From: Facklamia lactis
GTDB lineage: Bacteria > Bacillota > Bacilli > Lactobacillales > Aerococcaceae
Direction: 5' to 3'
Length of the DNA: 64,000 nucleotides
Assembly (NCBI RefSeq): GCF_015863205.1
Contig: NZ_JACBXQ010000002.1
Span: 372,001 to 436,000 of the forward strand
Below, piece by piece: positions 26,696 through 35,598 of the stretch. The position numbers were made by a program, and so were the translations under genes. The notes under the pieces were generated by a model. It searched no databases. It was given only the letters and a program-made list of their open reading frames with translations, and had not been told where the DNA came from. Position 1 is the stretch's first letter, and each line of letters opens with the position of its first letter.

Positions 26696-27839
26696 TGATA
26701 ATCCCCTCCTTTGTTAATTTCTTATGAGCTGTTTGCTCCCAGGGAAACCGACTCGAATTAAAGTGCCCATAACAAGCTGTGCGCTGATATTTAACATGCC
26801 TTAAATTTAAATAGTCGATAATTCCCTTCGGACTTAAATCGTAGGATAATAAAATGATTGCTTTAAGTTTGTCGTCCGATAATTTACCGGTTCCAAACGT
26901 ATTTACTGAAATGGCAACTGGCTGTGCTTTGCCTATCGCATAGGATATGCCGATTTCACATTCTTCTGCTAGACTTTCATCAATCACTTGTCTTGCAATA
27001 TGTCTTGCCATATAAGCACCTGACCGGTCAACTTTTGTGGGGTCTTTTCCTGAAAAGGCACCTCCACCATGAGCTCCTAAACCACCATATGTATCCACCA
27101 TAATTTTACGACCCGTTAGTCCGGTATCTGCGTCAGGCCCTCCAATAACAAACCGACCAGACGGATTAATTAATATCAATGTATCTTCATCCAGTAAGTC
27201 TTGACGAACAACTGGTAGAATAACGTGCGATTTAACTTCTTGTTTTAATTGGTCGAGATTTTTATCCTCATTATGTTGAATCGAAATAACAATGGCAACA
27301 ATCCTTTTCGGCTTCCCACCTTCGTATTCAACACTGACCTGGGACTTGCCATCTGAGTGGATTCCTTCAATCGTTCCTAACCATCTTGCTGAATCTAATC
27401 GCTGACATAATTGATGGGCATAAGATAACGGCATGGGTAAGCGGTCATAGGTTTCATTCGTCGCATAACCATAGACTGTCCCTTGGTCTCCGGCACCCAG
27501 CTGATCATGCTGACTTCCTTCTCGAACTTCCAGAGCTATATCAACACCATCTTGAATGTCTTTACTTTGTTTTTGAATATGCATGTGGATTTTTAATTTT
27601 CGCGCGTCATACCCACATGACTCCAATACGCGTCTAATAACTTGGCGGATACCTATTTTTGTATTACAAGTTATTTCCCCAGCAATAAATACATGACCTT
27701 TCGTAATCATTACTTCACAGGCCACCCGCGATTGATTATCTAGCGATAGTGCTTCATCTAAAATAGCATCCGATATTTGATCACAGAGTTTATCAGGATG
27801 CCCCTCACAAACACTCTCTGCTGTTTTAATTATTGTCAT
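26670..27839 (-). CDS. metK: S-adenosylmethionine synthetase
   Basis: 389 residues, full length for MetK. Signatures: CEGHPDKLCDQISDAILD (active-site His14/Asp16), GAGDQGTVYGYATNE, the phosphate loop GGGAFSGKDPTKVDRSGAY, and the K/R residues of the ATP site. It makes SAM from methionine and ATP in the cytoplasm. Lying between small terminase and methyltransferase inside the packaging region, it is an element-borne copy, not the housekeeping one, and most likely feeds the methyltransferase encoded by the overlapping gene. Confidence 0.92.
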   Translation of the reverse strand: MTIIKTAESVCEGHPDKLCDQISDAILDEALSLDNQSRVACEVMITKGHVFIAGEITCNTKIGIRQVIRRVLESCGYDARKLKIHMHIQKQSKDIQDGVDIALEVREGSQHDQLGAGDQGTVYGYATNETYDRLPMPLSYAHQLCQRLDSARWLGTIEGIHSDGKSQVSVEYEGGKPKRIVAIVISIQHNEDKNLDQLKQEVKSHVILPVVRQDLLDEDTLILINPSGRFVIGGPDADTGLTGRKIMVDTYGGLGAHGGGAFSGKDPTKVDRSGAYMARHIARQVIDESLAEECEIGISYAIGKAQPVAISVNTFGTGKLSDDKLKAIILLSYDLSPKGIIDYLNLRHVKYQRTACYGHFNSSRFPWEQTAHKKLTKEGIINGDEKVIS

Positions 27840-27853
27840 TGTCTATCCTCCAA

Positions 27854-28387
27854 TTAAGATTTTTTTCTAAGTAGTTTTTCCATCAAATCATCTTTAGGTA
27901 TTGGCCCATCATAGGATACACTTGCATTCTCTCGGACAATTTGGTAAATCTGATACCACAATGTATTAATTTGCTTCATGTAATCTTTTGACATCGATAC
28001 ATAAGGCGAAGCAATGGCATTACCCGTCGTCGGGTGTTTTGCCAGAAAACCAAATTCTGAAACAGCTTGCTCACACTGAATCCACCTGGAAACTGTCATC
28101 GCATATTGTTCAATCAATTGTTGATTGACTAAGGCTTCACATTCATACATTTTAAGCCAGTGCCACATCTCCTTATAAATTTCTTCCACATAAAGCTTTT
28201 CACCGTTTTTTTGTTCTTGTTTTAAATAATCATTAATAGGTGGCATATCGGTCGCTTCCAAACCTTCTGGTGTGGGTAGAACATAAGTATCCTTCAACCG
28301 GTCATCATTTATCTTGTCCACTAAAGCATTCTTCTTTCGTCCTGCTCCAATACGTGCGCCACCGCGCCTAGTACCATCTTTTGCCAA
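27854..28387 (-). CDS. Phage terminase small subunit (P27 family)
   Basis: 177 residues beginning MAKDGTRRGGARIGAGRKKN, a basic DNA-binding N-terminus often found in P27-type small terminases, followed by LYVEEIYKEMWHWLKMYECE and the helical oligomerisation region. It recognises the packaging site and recruits the large subunit. It lies between a candidate cos region plus HNH gene on one side and metK on the other (14 bp). Confidence 0.85.
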   Translation of the reverse strand: MAKDGTRRGGARIGAGRKKNALVDKINDDRLKDTYVLPTPEGLEATDMPPINDYLKQEQKNGEKLYVEEIYKEMWHWLKMYECEALVNQQLIEQYAMTVSRWIQCEQAVSEFGFLAKHPTTGNAIASPYVSMSKDYMKQINTLWYQIYQIVRENASVSYDGPIPKDDLMEKLLRKKS

Positions 28388-28460
28388 CCACCTTTCACCT
28401 CATCTCAACTAACCCCACTGTCAGGCAAATAGGAAGGGGGTAATACCCTGTTTGAATTCA

Positions 28461-28500
28461 AAAAAATTTACGCGAGGGTCCCCGCCCGCTGAACGCCTTA
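28461..28500. other. GC-rich island, candidate cos packaging site
   Basis: Between the HNH and small terminase genes (gap 28388-28570) the DNA changes from AT-rich to CGCGAGGGTCCCCGCCCGCT (28471-28490). In cos phages of the HK97/HNH type the cohesive end site lies in just this position, and overhangs are GC-rich. The cut position cannot be read directly. Confidence 0.45.
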
Positions 28501-28570
28501 CCTTCAGAGAGATTCAACCTCCCCCTCCCCTCATATATTTCCACCATATTGACGTCGCTAAAACCTATTT

Positions 28571-28945
28571 CTAATATTTATACTCAACTCCCTTTGGAAA
28601 TCGGTCCCCATCTAATATTGATTGCTTGGAGTGGCAGGGTTTGCACAATGTTTGAAGGTTAGAGAAGTCATTCGTTCCACCTCGTCCCAGCGGTAAGATG
28701 TGATGTACTTCCTGACCAGCAGTCAGTCTTCCCTCTGCTTGGCACTGCTCACACAAAGGATTCTGATGCAGATACAATTGTCGTATCCTTCGCCACTGTC
28801 TTCCATAGCGTTTGTTACTTTCAGGGTCTCTCTGATATCGATTGTAAGTTTGATGGCTTTCCTTTTGATGTGTATCACAGTACCGCCCATCTACTAACTC
28901 TGGACACCCTGGATAAGAACAAGGTTTCTTAGGTTGTCTTGGCAC
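28571..28945 (-). CDS. Phage HNH endonuclease
   Basis: 124 residues. An N-terminal zinc cluster (CSYPGC...YCDTH) is followed by CEQC and the HNH core EVHHILPLGRGGTNDFSNLQ then TLCKPCHSKQ. In HK97-like phages this protein works with the terminase in specific cleavage at cos, which fits its position next to the small terminase. It starts a new unit after the terminator at 28965-29000, with a ribosome site GTGGAGGTG. Confidence 0.9.
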   Translation of the reverse strand: MPRQPKKPCSYPGCPELVDGRYCDTHQKESHQTYNRYQRDPESNKRYGRQWRRIRQLYLHQNPLCEQCQAEGRLTAGQEVHHILPLGRGGTNDFSNLQTLCKPCHSKQSILDGDRFPKGVEYKY

Positions 28946-28964
28946 AGTCTTTCACCTCCACATA

Positions 28965-29000
28965 GAAAAAGCCCATACAAGTTTTCAGCTTGCATAGGCT
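28965..29000 (-). terminator. Terminator between early and packaging modules
   Basis: AGCCTATGCAAG pairs with CTTGTATGGGCT around a 7-base loop on the minus strand, followed by TTTTTC. It separates the DUF1492-like regulator from the HNH gene, marking the early/late boundary. Confidence 0.8.
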
Positions 29001-29069
29001 CGTGTCTTATCTTTTTTTCCTAGCTTAACATTAACAAAAGAGTTAACTGACATTCAATGACATTTACTG

Positions 29070-29483
29070 CTAAGATTTAAATTGTTTAGTCACATCATCT
29101 AATCCTTTATTATGTAACCGATAGATATGGCGGATATTATAATTTAAGTCGATAGCAATTTGTTCAAAAGGGAGAAAGCATAGATAACGTTTCTCTAGTA
29201 CCATTTGTTCTTCTGAATCTTTTACTAACTTTATCCTCACCATGATATCTCGTTTCAAGTCCACTAGCTTATCTATATCGATATTGATTTCTTCTTGGAG
29301 GCTCATTATTTTGATAACGGTTTCTTCTAAGCTAGACTGCTTGGAATGAGGATGCTTTGGCATGTCTGATAAAGTAGACGTTGCTTTAGTCGCTAAAAGT
29401 CTTAATTGGTCGACTTGTTCTAGTTTTGAATTAATACGTTGATCTAAGTAAAAAGCTTGTTGTAAATATTCTTTAGCATTCAA
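29070..29483 (-). CDS. DUF1492-type phage transcriptional regulator (sigma region 4-like)
   Basis: 137 residues: an N-terminal coiled coil (LQQAFYLDQRINSKLEQVDQ...), then EEQMVLEKRYLCFLPFEQIA and IDLNYNIRHIYRLHNKGLDD, an HTH resembling sigma-70 region 4. It is related to the ArpU/RinA/DUF1492 group that switches on phage late genes. It is the last gene of the early operon, just before the terminator that separates it from HNH-terminase, exactly where a late activator is normally found. It follows the helicase gene by 1 bp. Confidence 0.8.
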   Translation of the reverse strand: MNAKEYLQQAFYLDQRINSKLEQVDQLRLLATKATSTLSDMPKHPHSKQSSLEETVIKIMSLQEEINIDIDKLVDLKRDIMVRIKLVKDSEEQMVLEKRYLCFLPFEQIAIDLNYNIRHIYRLHNKGLDDVTKQFKS

Positions 29484-29484
29484 T

Positions 29485-30834
29485 CTAACTTACCTCCAAT
29501 TCCGCTTTAACAGCTTCCATTAATTGATTTTGAAATTTATCTTTTAACCTTAATGCTTTCATAACATCCTCATCAATCGTATCCTCAGTGATAATGTGAT
29601 GGACTACAACTGACTCCTTTTGTCCTTGCCGATAGAGCCGAGCATTCGTTTGTTGATAAAGTTCTAAGGACCAAGTTAATGAAAACCAAACTAAAGTAGA
29701 GCCTCCTGCTTGTAAGTTTAAACCATGACCAGCACTAGCTGGATGAATCAAAGCGATTGGGATTAATCCTTTATTCCAATCTTGAAAGTCTTGTTGCGTC
29801 TTTAATACCTTCACATCAAATCGTTGGGTGATACGAGTTAAGTCATGTTTGAACCAATAGACTACCAAAAGTGGTTTTCCATTCGCAGCCTCGACAAGAT
29901 CTTCTAGGGCATCTAACTTACGGTCATGAATCCAGACACTCTCTTTTTGCTCATCGTAAACGGATCCACTGGCCATTTGGAGTAACTTATTGGAAAGACT
30001 GGCGGCATTAATCGCATCAATTTCTTTGTCTTTTACTTCCACAATCATTTCTTTTCGCATCTCGTCATAAACTTTGCGTTCCTTATCTGATAGCCTAACA
30101 ACTACTTCATTGGTTATAAAGTCTGGCATATCTAAATAGTCCTCTGCCTTCATGGAAACTGTAATGTCTTCAATTTGATTGTAGATTGCTTCTTCTGCTT
30201 CAGGCTTAGGTTTATAAGAATAAATGACCATGCCATTCCGTTGATCGGGTTCAAAGTAACGCTGGCGGTAGTGAGTGATAAACCGTCCAAGACGCTCTCC
30301 CTTATCTAAGATTCGAAATTGTGCCCATAAATCCATTAAACCATTACTCGATGGCGTCCCAGTTAATCCGACAATTCGTTCGATAAAAGGTCTAACTTTT
30401 AGCAATGATTTAAAACGTTTTGCGGCATGTGACTTAAAACTAGAGAGTTCATCAATGATGACCATATCAAAATCAAATTGATAACCACTCTTTTCGATCA
30501 ACCATGTGACATTCTCACGATTAATGATATATATTTCGACCTCTTGTTTAAGGGCTGACTGTCTTTCTATTTGATTACCAACTACGACAGAATAACGAAG
30601 ATCCTGTAGATGGTTCCACTTTTCTATTTCATTGGGCCAAGTATCTCTTGCTACCCTCAACGGAGCTATCACCAAGACTTTCTTTACTTCAAAAGAGTCG
30701 TACATCAAATTCTTAATTGCTGTCAAAGTAATGACTGTCTTTCCAAGTCCCATATCTAAAAACAGAGCCGCGACAGGATGAGTATCAATGTATTCAATCA
30801 TCTGTTGTTGATAACCATGTGGTTTAAACTCCAT
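29485..30834 (-). CDS. SNF2-family DNA helicase/ATPase
   Basis: 449 residues from ATG 30834 (AGGAGGTG, 7-base spacing). Superfamily 2 motifs: I LDMGLGKTVITLTAI, II DELSSFKS (a DELS variant of DEAH), III GLTGTPSSNGLMDLW, IV-VI VVYWFKH, ALIHPASAGHGLNLQ and ARLYRQGQKESV. It belongs to the phage-type SNF2 group of about 450 residues found beside VRR-NUC genes. It probably remodels DNA during replication or recombination. It overlaps the VRR-NUC gene by 11 bp. Confidence 0.9.
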   Translation of the reverse strand: MEFKPHGYQQQMIEYIDTHPVAALFLDMGLGKTVITLTAIKNLMYDSFEVKKVLVIAPLRVARDTWPNEIEKWNHLQDLRYSVVVGNQIERQSALKQEVEIYIINRENVTWLIEKSGYQFDFDMVIIDELSSFKSHAAKRFKSLLKVRPFIERIVGLTGTPSSNGLMDLWAQFRILDKGERLGRFITHYRQRYFEPDQRNGMVIYSYKPKPEAEEAIYNQIEDITVSMKAEDYLDMPDFITNEVVVRLSDKERKVYDEMRKEMIVEVKDKEIDAINAASLSNKLLQMASGSVYDEQKESVWIHDRKLDALEDLVEAANGKPLLVVYWFKHDLTRITQRFDVKVLKTQQDFQDWNKGLIPIALIHPASAGHGLNLQAGGSTLVWFSLTWSLELYQQTNARLYRQGQKESVVVHHIITEDTIDEDVMKALRLKDKFQNQLMEAVKAELEVS

Positions 30835-31111
30835 CACGAATCACCTCCTCAAGTATTCTTGATATATCTTCTCTGCTATCTAATACAAAGCATTTAAAAT
30901 CTAAGGATTGAAGTTGGTTAATCCGTTTCTGTTGAAGTTTACGTGGTTTATGACCGGGTGCTTTCACTTCAACAAAAGCCAGCTTGCCTCCTGGAAGCAA
31001 TACTATTCGGTCAGGAATCCCAGTTAAACTTGGACTCGTCCACTTTAAACACCATCCTCCAAGACATCTGACTGCTCTAATTAATTGCTGTTCAATTTCC
31101 TTCTCTCTCAT
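30824..31111 (-). CDS. VRR-NUC domain nuclease
   Basis: 95 residues, a complete minimal VRR-NUC domain: MREKEIEQQLIRAVRCLGGW, GIPDRIVLLPGGKLAFVEVK (catalytic Asp and the ExK pair) and the C-terminal QQKRINQLQSLDFKCFVLDS. Such phage proteins are structure-specific nucleases, probably Holliday-junction resolvases working with the overlapping SNF2 helicase. Confidence 0.9.
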   Translation of the reverse strand: MREKEIEQQLIRAVRCLGGWCLKWTSPSLTGIPDRIVLLPGGKLAFVEVKAPGHKPRKLQQKRINQLQSLDFKCFVLDSREDISRILEEVIRDGV

Positions 31112-31141
31112 GTTACCCCCTCAATAGTTTGATAAATCAAT

Positions 31142-31246
31142 AAAGTGACGGTGAGTGATGGCTGTATCTATTCTTATTTATATATAATTTTAATTTTTGC
31201 TCTATATAAAATAGGTATAGAAATAGCCGTCACTGGGTGTCACTTT
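31142..31246. repeat. 105-bp imperfect inverted repeat between primase and nuclease genes
   Basis: The left arm begins AAAGTGACGGTGAGTGATGG (31142-) and the right arm, read on the other strand, AAAGTGACACCCAGTGACGG; similarity continues inward for nearly 50 bp per arm around an AT-rich centre. GTGAC/AGTGAYGG words recur inside each arm. It fills the only real gap in the replication operon, so it may be a replication origin or a strong RNA structure. Confidence 0.7.
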
Positions 31247-31262
31247 CCCTTTGTATCAAGCT

Positions 31263-33497
31263 TTATAAAAATTCACTTTGTAATTTCAATCCATGGATGA
31301 AAGTACCACGATTGGTCTTCTTCCGTTCAAATCCCGCTGAGGCAAGAGCTGTATAAAAATCAGTCGTGCTTCTAGGGAATTCTCCAGAACGGTGACAATA
31401 GGCTCTATATTCCTCGTAGACTCTTCCTGATTTTTCTATGAGCCCTTCTTTAACATCACAGCAATCCATTATGAAATGATGGAACCAGTCATTCGTTTCC
31501 TTATAAAAAGCAACCGCATCTTTTACCTTTTGAGGCTGCGAAATTTTATAATCTTCAGCAATGACCTTCTGTGCCCCTTCAACTACCCAAGCTAAGATAG
31601 CTTCGCCGGCTTCTTGATAAAGAAAATCCGCGTAGTTTTTAATATCACTGTTTCCTTCAATCTTTGCCTCAAAGGGAATAACAATTAATCGTCGCCATGT
31701 TCCTTCATCCAAGGCGCCTACTTTTGGAAGGTGATTGGTGTAAAGGACCAATGTATGACTCGGCGTATAAGAAAAGGGATCCTTAAACTTTTTCTCCGCG
31801 AAAATCTCATCAGTGGAGCATAACTTTTTGACGACAGACGTGTTGAGTCGCATCCCTTCTTGAAGTTCGGCAGAGATTAAGAGGCGTTTTCCTTTTGCTT
31901 CTGCCAGTTCGTATTTCACATTACCTTGTTGCTTCATCGTCAATGAATCCGCCGATAGATTCCCAGAATAGCTACCTAGGACTTTGGCAATCACATTCCA
32001 AAAGGTAGACTTCCCGTTGCGGCCATCTCCATAGGCAATGATAAGGGCTTCCACGTATACCTTTCCTATCGCAGCAAGTCCGACAATTTTCTGAACATAA
32101 TCAATCAATTCTTGATCCTCTTGGAAAAAAGTATTTAAAGCATCCAACCAATGTTCCTTTCCTTTGTCCGATACGTCCACTAAGGTTTGTTTGGTAATGA
32201 GGTCTTCTGGCCGATGCGCGAACATCTCTCCTGTTTTTAATTCAATTGTGTAAGAAGGCGTATTAAGTAAAAATTCACCTTGGTCTAATTCACCTTGTTC
32301 AATTTCGACCAGATGACGTACCACATTTAATGCGGATTGAATGTATCGATTATCACGTCGTTTGAGCACAAAATCTTCATACGCTAAAGCTTCTTCGAGA
32401 TTTCGCATGATAACAGCTTGCTCTTTCGTCATGGCTTCTTGGGCTTTTTTCTTACTCATGGAAGCAAGTAATTGCATTCCCCCATTATTTTCCAGAAGCT
32501 GTCTGTATTCATTAATTTTATTTCCTGCTTCTTCAAGTTGTTTATTCGTCAATTCTTTTACAACCCCAACAGCTTGAGACTTTGACTCGTCCCAATAACT
32601 CCCGTTATACACTAGAAAGTCCGTTGAAGGAGAATAGCAAAGCTGATGAGAAAAGTGTTCTGCCAATACAGAAGCTTGACCCACATCTGAATAGTCAGTG
32701 GGTTTATATTGATAGGTCACATTAAATTGGTCCGGCGGAATGTAATTAGGATCCTGAGACACGCGCTCTCCAAAATTCAAAGCAGACTGCCAAATCTTAT
32801 TCAATTCTTCTTCAGATAAAGGTGGCGAACAATCTAATGCTTTTTGATTAAACTGCTCTCGTGCTTCCTTGGTATTTCCTAAGCGAATTAAAAGTCGTCC
32901 AGCATAATGGCTCATCGTACTATTCCGAGACCCTTCTGGTATTAAAGACTGTTCATGATTCCATGTCTCAAATGAAGACACTTGACGGATAAAGCTGCAG
33001 ACCTTTTGATTGCCGGCGCAGTGGACTATTTCAGGATTGGCCACCCCAAATATCATACGCGCGCTATCTAAAGCATTGCGATCAAAGTAGGGAAAGTAAT
33101 CGACAATTGATTCTTTTAACTGTTTATAATCTTGCGCATCATAAACTTCCTCAATCGGAAAATACACATGAAAGCGAGGTCGAGCTGATAAGCTGCCTTT
33201 ACTCTTTTGATGGTTTCGACTCGCTACTAAATAACACGTCACATCTTGGAAGTAGGTAGTAAAGTCACTCATCTCAATCCAATCCTCTGAGTTATCAGAG
33301 TGATCATTATCTAAATCTAGTACAACAACATTTGACACCTTAAAATTCCCTACCGAACGATAGTTATTTTCATAGTCAGCAGCAACGTGATCATACGCTG
33401 CTGCTTGTTCTAATTTTTCTTTTGAATCGACACTGACTTGATGTGGAAATATGGTAGCTCGATGATTTCCAATCGTGTCTGAACAATATAAATCCAT
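31263..33497 (-). CDS. Phage primase-helicase (D5/P4-type SF3 ATPase)
   Basis: 744 residues from ATG 33497 (GGAGGG upstream; longer readings lack a site). The N-terminal 200 residues are primase-like (VVLDLDNDHSDNSEDW; SARPRFHVYFPIEEVYDAQD). A D5_N region follows, then the SF3 helicase core: Walker A IIAYGDGRNGKSTFWNVIAK, Walker B RLLISAELQEG, and sensor VLYTNHLPKVGALDEGTWRR. The C-terminal winged helix reads VYEEYRAYCHRSGEFPRSTT. It unwinds and primes element DNA. It lies downstream of the family A polymerase by 13 bp. Confidence 0.9.
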   Translation of the reverse strand: MDLYCSDTIGNHRATIFPHQVSVDSKEKLEQAAAYDHVAADYENNYRSVGNFKVSNVVVLDLDNDHSDNSEDWIEMSDFTTYFQDVTCYLVASRNHQKSKGSLSARPRFHVYFPIEEVYDAQDYKQLKESIVDYFPYFDRNALDSARMIFGVANPEIVHCAGNQKVCSFIRQVSSFETWNHEQSLIPEGSRNSTMSHYAGRLLIRLGNTKEAREQFNQKALDCSPPLSEEELNKIWQSALNFGERVSQDPNYIPPDQFNVTYQYKPTDYSDVGQASVLAEHFSHQLCYSPSTDFLVYNGSYWDESKSQAVGVVKELTNKQLEEAGNKINEYRQLLENNGGMQLLASMSKKKAQEAMTKEQAVIMRNLEEALAYEDFVLKRRDNRYIQSALNVVRHLVEIEQGELDQGEFLLNTPSYTIELKTGEMFAHRPEDLITKQTLVDVSDKGKEHWLDALNTFFQEDQELIDYVQKIVGLAAIGKVYVEALIIAYGDGRNGKSTFWNVIAKVLGSYSGNLSADSLTMKQQGNVKYELAEAKGKRLLISAELQEGMRLNTSVVKKLCSTDEIFAEKKFKDPFSYTPSHTLVLYTNHLPKVGALDEGTWRRLIVIPFEAKIEGNSDIKNYADFLYQEAGEAILAWVVEGAQKVIAEDYKISQPQKVKDAVAFYKETNDWFHHFIMDCCDVKEGLIEKSGRVYEEYRAYCHRSGEFPRSTTDFYTALASAGFERKKTNRGTFIHGLKLQSEFL

Positions 33498-33510
33498 CTT
33501 TTCCCTCCTG

Positions 33511-35454
33511 TTAATCTTTTTGATAAAAGTGACATTCAAAACCATCGGCTCCAAGTTCTAAACCTTGAGCCCATTCTGGCTGTTTACTCATGATGGTTGA
33601 TATTTCTTCAACACTAGATTGGTCTTCTGGAACTTCCAAGACAATTTCATCATGGACGTGCATTACGATGAGATAATCTTTTAGTCGATACATGGATTCA
33701 GCTAAAATATCTCGTGCAATGCCTTGTACGATATTCTCGACAAACTTAGCTCCATAGGATTCAATTTCTTGCCAGTTATTTCCGGTTCCTATTCCCGCAT
33801 AAATAACTGATTCTCCTCCAAAACGATTTGTTCCGATGCGAGGCTTGCAGTAAGCTAACCGACGTCCGGAGGGCAACTCAATAAATAAAATTCCTGATTC
33901 ATAGGTAAAACGAAGTCCATGCGTTTCAGTGAGCATTCGTCCCTTCACTGTTTCTTTCGTACAGCGATCCACTGACCACCAGAAGTCTACAATATTAGGA
34001 CTTGCATGACGCCAAGCATCTACGAGTGGTTTTAGGTCTCCTTCCTCTATCCCCATCTCAATGGCTCCCATGGCTTTAAGTGCGCCGACAGAACCCCCAT
34101 AACCGAGAGCGAGTTCAGCAATTTTCCCTTTTTGACGGAGATAGCTATTCACTCCATGCTTTTCAACGGGAACACCAAACATCTGGGAAGCAGACTCACA
34201 ATAAATATCCTTCCCTGCTTTAAAAGCTTCTTGTCGCCATTGTTCCTTGGATAACCATGCTAAGATTCGTGCTTCAATGGAAGAAAAGTCATCTACGATA
34301 AATCGATGACCCTTCTTGGGAATAAAAGCTGTTCGGATCAACTCAGATAAGGTATTAGACACTGAACCAAATAATAGTTCCAAACTTTTGTTATCTTTCT
34401 TTTTTACTAAATTACGAGCTTCCTCTAGATTACTTAGGTGGTTACGAGGCAGGTTCTGTACTTGAACCAACCTACCTGCGTAACGCCCGGTTCGATTGGC
34501 TCCATAAAACTGGATAAGCCCTCGTGCTCTGGAATCCATTCCCGTCACTGATAACATCGCATCATATTTCTTCACACTCGACTTCGAAAGTTCTCGCCGA
34601 AGTTCGAGCACTTGCTTGTTCTTTCCCTTTGATGTTTCTAAAGCTTCTTCCACTGCTTTTTTCGCCATAGATGCGATGGAACACCCTTGTTGATTGAGCC
34701 ACTCTTTTAATTGAAGCGGTGAATTAGGGTTTTCTAAACCAGTTATATCTTTAGCTTCTTGAAGATGATGCTCTCTGGTTTGTCTGCCGCAATAAATTGC
34801 CCCTTCTACCAAATCCATTTCCACCTCAATCCCTAAATCATTAATTTTCTGGTCTTGGTGATAGTAGTTCCATTCTTCACTGGAGACAGGAAATTTAGAG
34901 AGACGTTCTTGAATTGCTAATTCTACTTCAACATCTCTTAGGTTATATTCTTTGAAAGATTTCCAATCTTGTAGGGAATGCCCAGGGAAATTCCTTGTTC
35001 GGTATTCATTCGCTTTCGTGGGTTTACAAGGTGTGCAAAAGTATCGAATCAGCCGCTTACCTTCCTGCATCTTTTTACGCTCTAGTCCTAGCACCTCGCC
35101 AACTTTCTCTAATGATAGAGGCAAACCTAGCGAAGCCGACCACACCAAAGAACAATACCAACCACCTGGATTGAGGTATTGTCCGGTGGGATACCCTAGA
35201 TGTCGACTCAAACAAATTCGTTCAAAGTTAGCATTAAACGCCCATTTTTCAATAGTGTTGTCTTCTAATGCTTCTAATACAGTCACTGGTATCTCCTCCC
35301 CTTGAGCCACATCAATCACTTGAATAGGTCCGTTGTCAATTGAATAAGCAAAGAGGAGGACTTCAAAGTCCCTACTCTCCGCGTATTTATACACACCGGC
35401 TTTGGATAAATTAACTGATGAGAAAGTTTCTATATCAATACTGATTGTCCTCAT
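33511..35454 (-). CDS. Phage DNA polymerase, family A with 3'-5' exonuclease
   Basis: 647 residues. The exonuclease domain starts at once with ISIDIETFSSVNLSKAG (DxE) and has YNLRDVEVELAIQERL. The polymerase domain includes NRTGRYAGRLVQVQNLPR (motif 1 area), FIVDDFSSIEARILAWLSKE (motif A, catalytic Asp), RQKGKIAELALGYGGSVGAL (O-helix, motif B) and IVMHVHDEIVLEVPED (motif C). It replicates element DNA independently of host Pol I. It begins 20 bp inside the small membrane gene upstream. Confidence 0.93.
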   Translation of the reverse strand: MRTISIDIETFSSVNLSKAGVYKYAESRDFEVLLFAYSIDNGPIQVIDVAQGEEIPVTVLEALEDNTIEKWAFNANFERICLSRHLGYPTGQYLNPGGWYCSLVWSASLGLPLSLEKVGEVLGLERKKMQEGKRLIRYFCTPCKPTKANEYRTRNFPGHSLQDWKSFKEYNLRDVEVELAIQERLSKFPVSSEEWNYYHQDQKINDLGIEVEMDLVEGAIYCGRQTREHHLQEAKDITGLENPNSPLQLKEWLNQQGCSIASMAKKAVEEALETSKGKNKQVLELRRELSKSSVKKYDAMLSVTGMDSRARGLIQFYGANRTGRYAGRLVQVQNLPRNHLSNLEEARNLVKKKDNKSLELLFGSVSNTLSELIRTAFIPKKGHRFIVDDFSSIEARILAWLSKEQWRQEAFKAGKDIYCESASQMFGVPVEKHGVNSYLRQKGKIAELALGYGGSVGALKAMGAIEMGIEEGDLKPLVDAWRHASPNIVDFWWSVDRCTKETVKGRMLTETHGLRFTYESGILFIELPSGRRLAYCKPRIGTNRFGGESVIYAGIGTGNNWQEIESYGAKFVENIVQGIARDILAESMYRLKDYLIVMHVHDEIVLEVPEDQSSVEEISTIMSKQPEWAQGLELGADGFECHFYQKD

Positions 35455-35587
35455 TTTTCATCCTCTTTACTTCTTGTTTATATTGATTCCAGCGTCTAAG
35501 GACTGAGATTAAAAGGTCAGTTCCAAGGTCCAAAATAATGTTTAACCAAATTACGACAATAATAATCCAAACAATTAATTCTCCCAT
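35435..35587 (-). CDS. Small single-span membrane protein
   Basis: 50 residues from ATG 35587 (GGGGATAG upstream) to TGA 35435: MGELIVWIIIVVIWLNIILD, LGTDLLISVLRRWNQYKQEV, KRMKNEDNQY. One N-terminal membrane helix and a basic tail. It overlaps the polymerase start by 20 bp and is embedded in the replication operon. Function unknown; it could tether replication proteins to the membrane, which is speculation. Confidence 0.55.
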   Translation of the reverse strand: MGELIVWIIIVVIWLNIILDLGTDLLISVLRRWNQYKQEVKRMKNEDNQY

Positions 35588-35598
35588 CACTATCCCCC

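Noticed and set aside
34952-35305. 117-residue plus-strand frame inside the polymerase gene
   Set aside because: Antisense to conserved exonuclease-domain codons and lacking a ribosome site.
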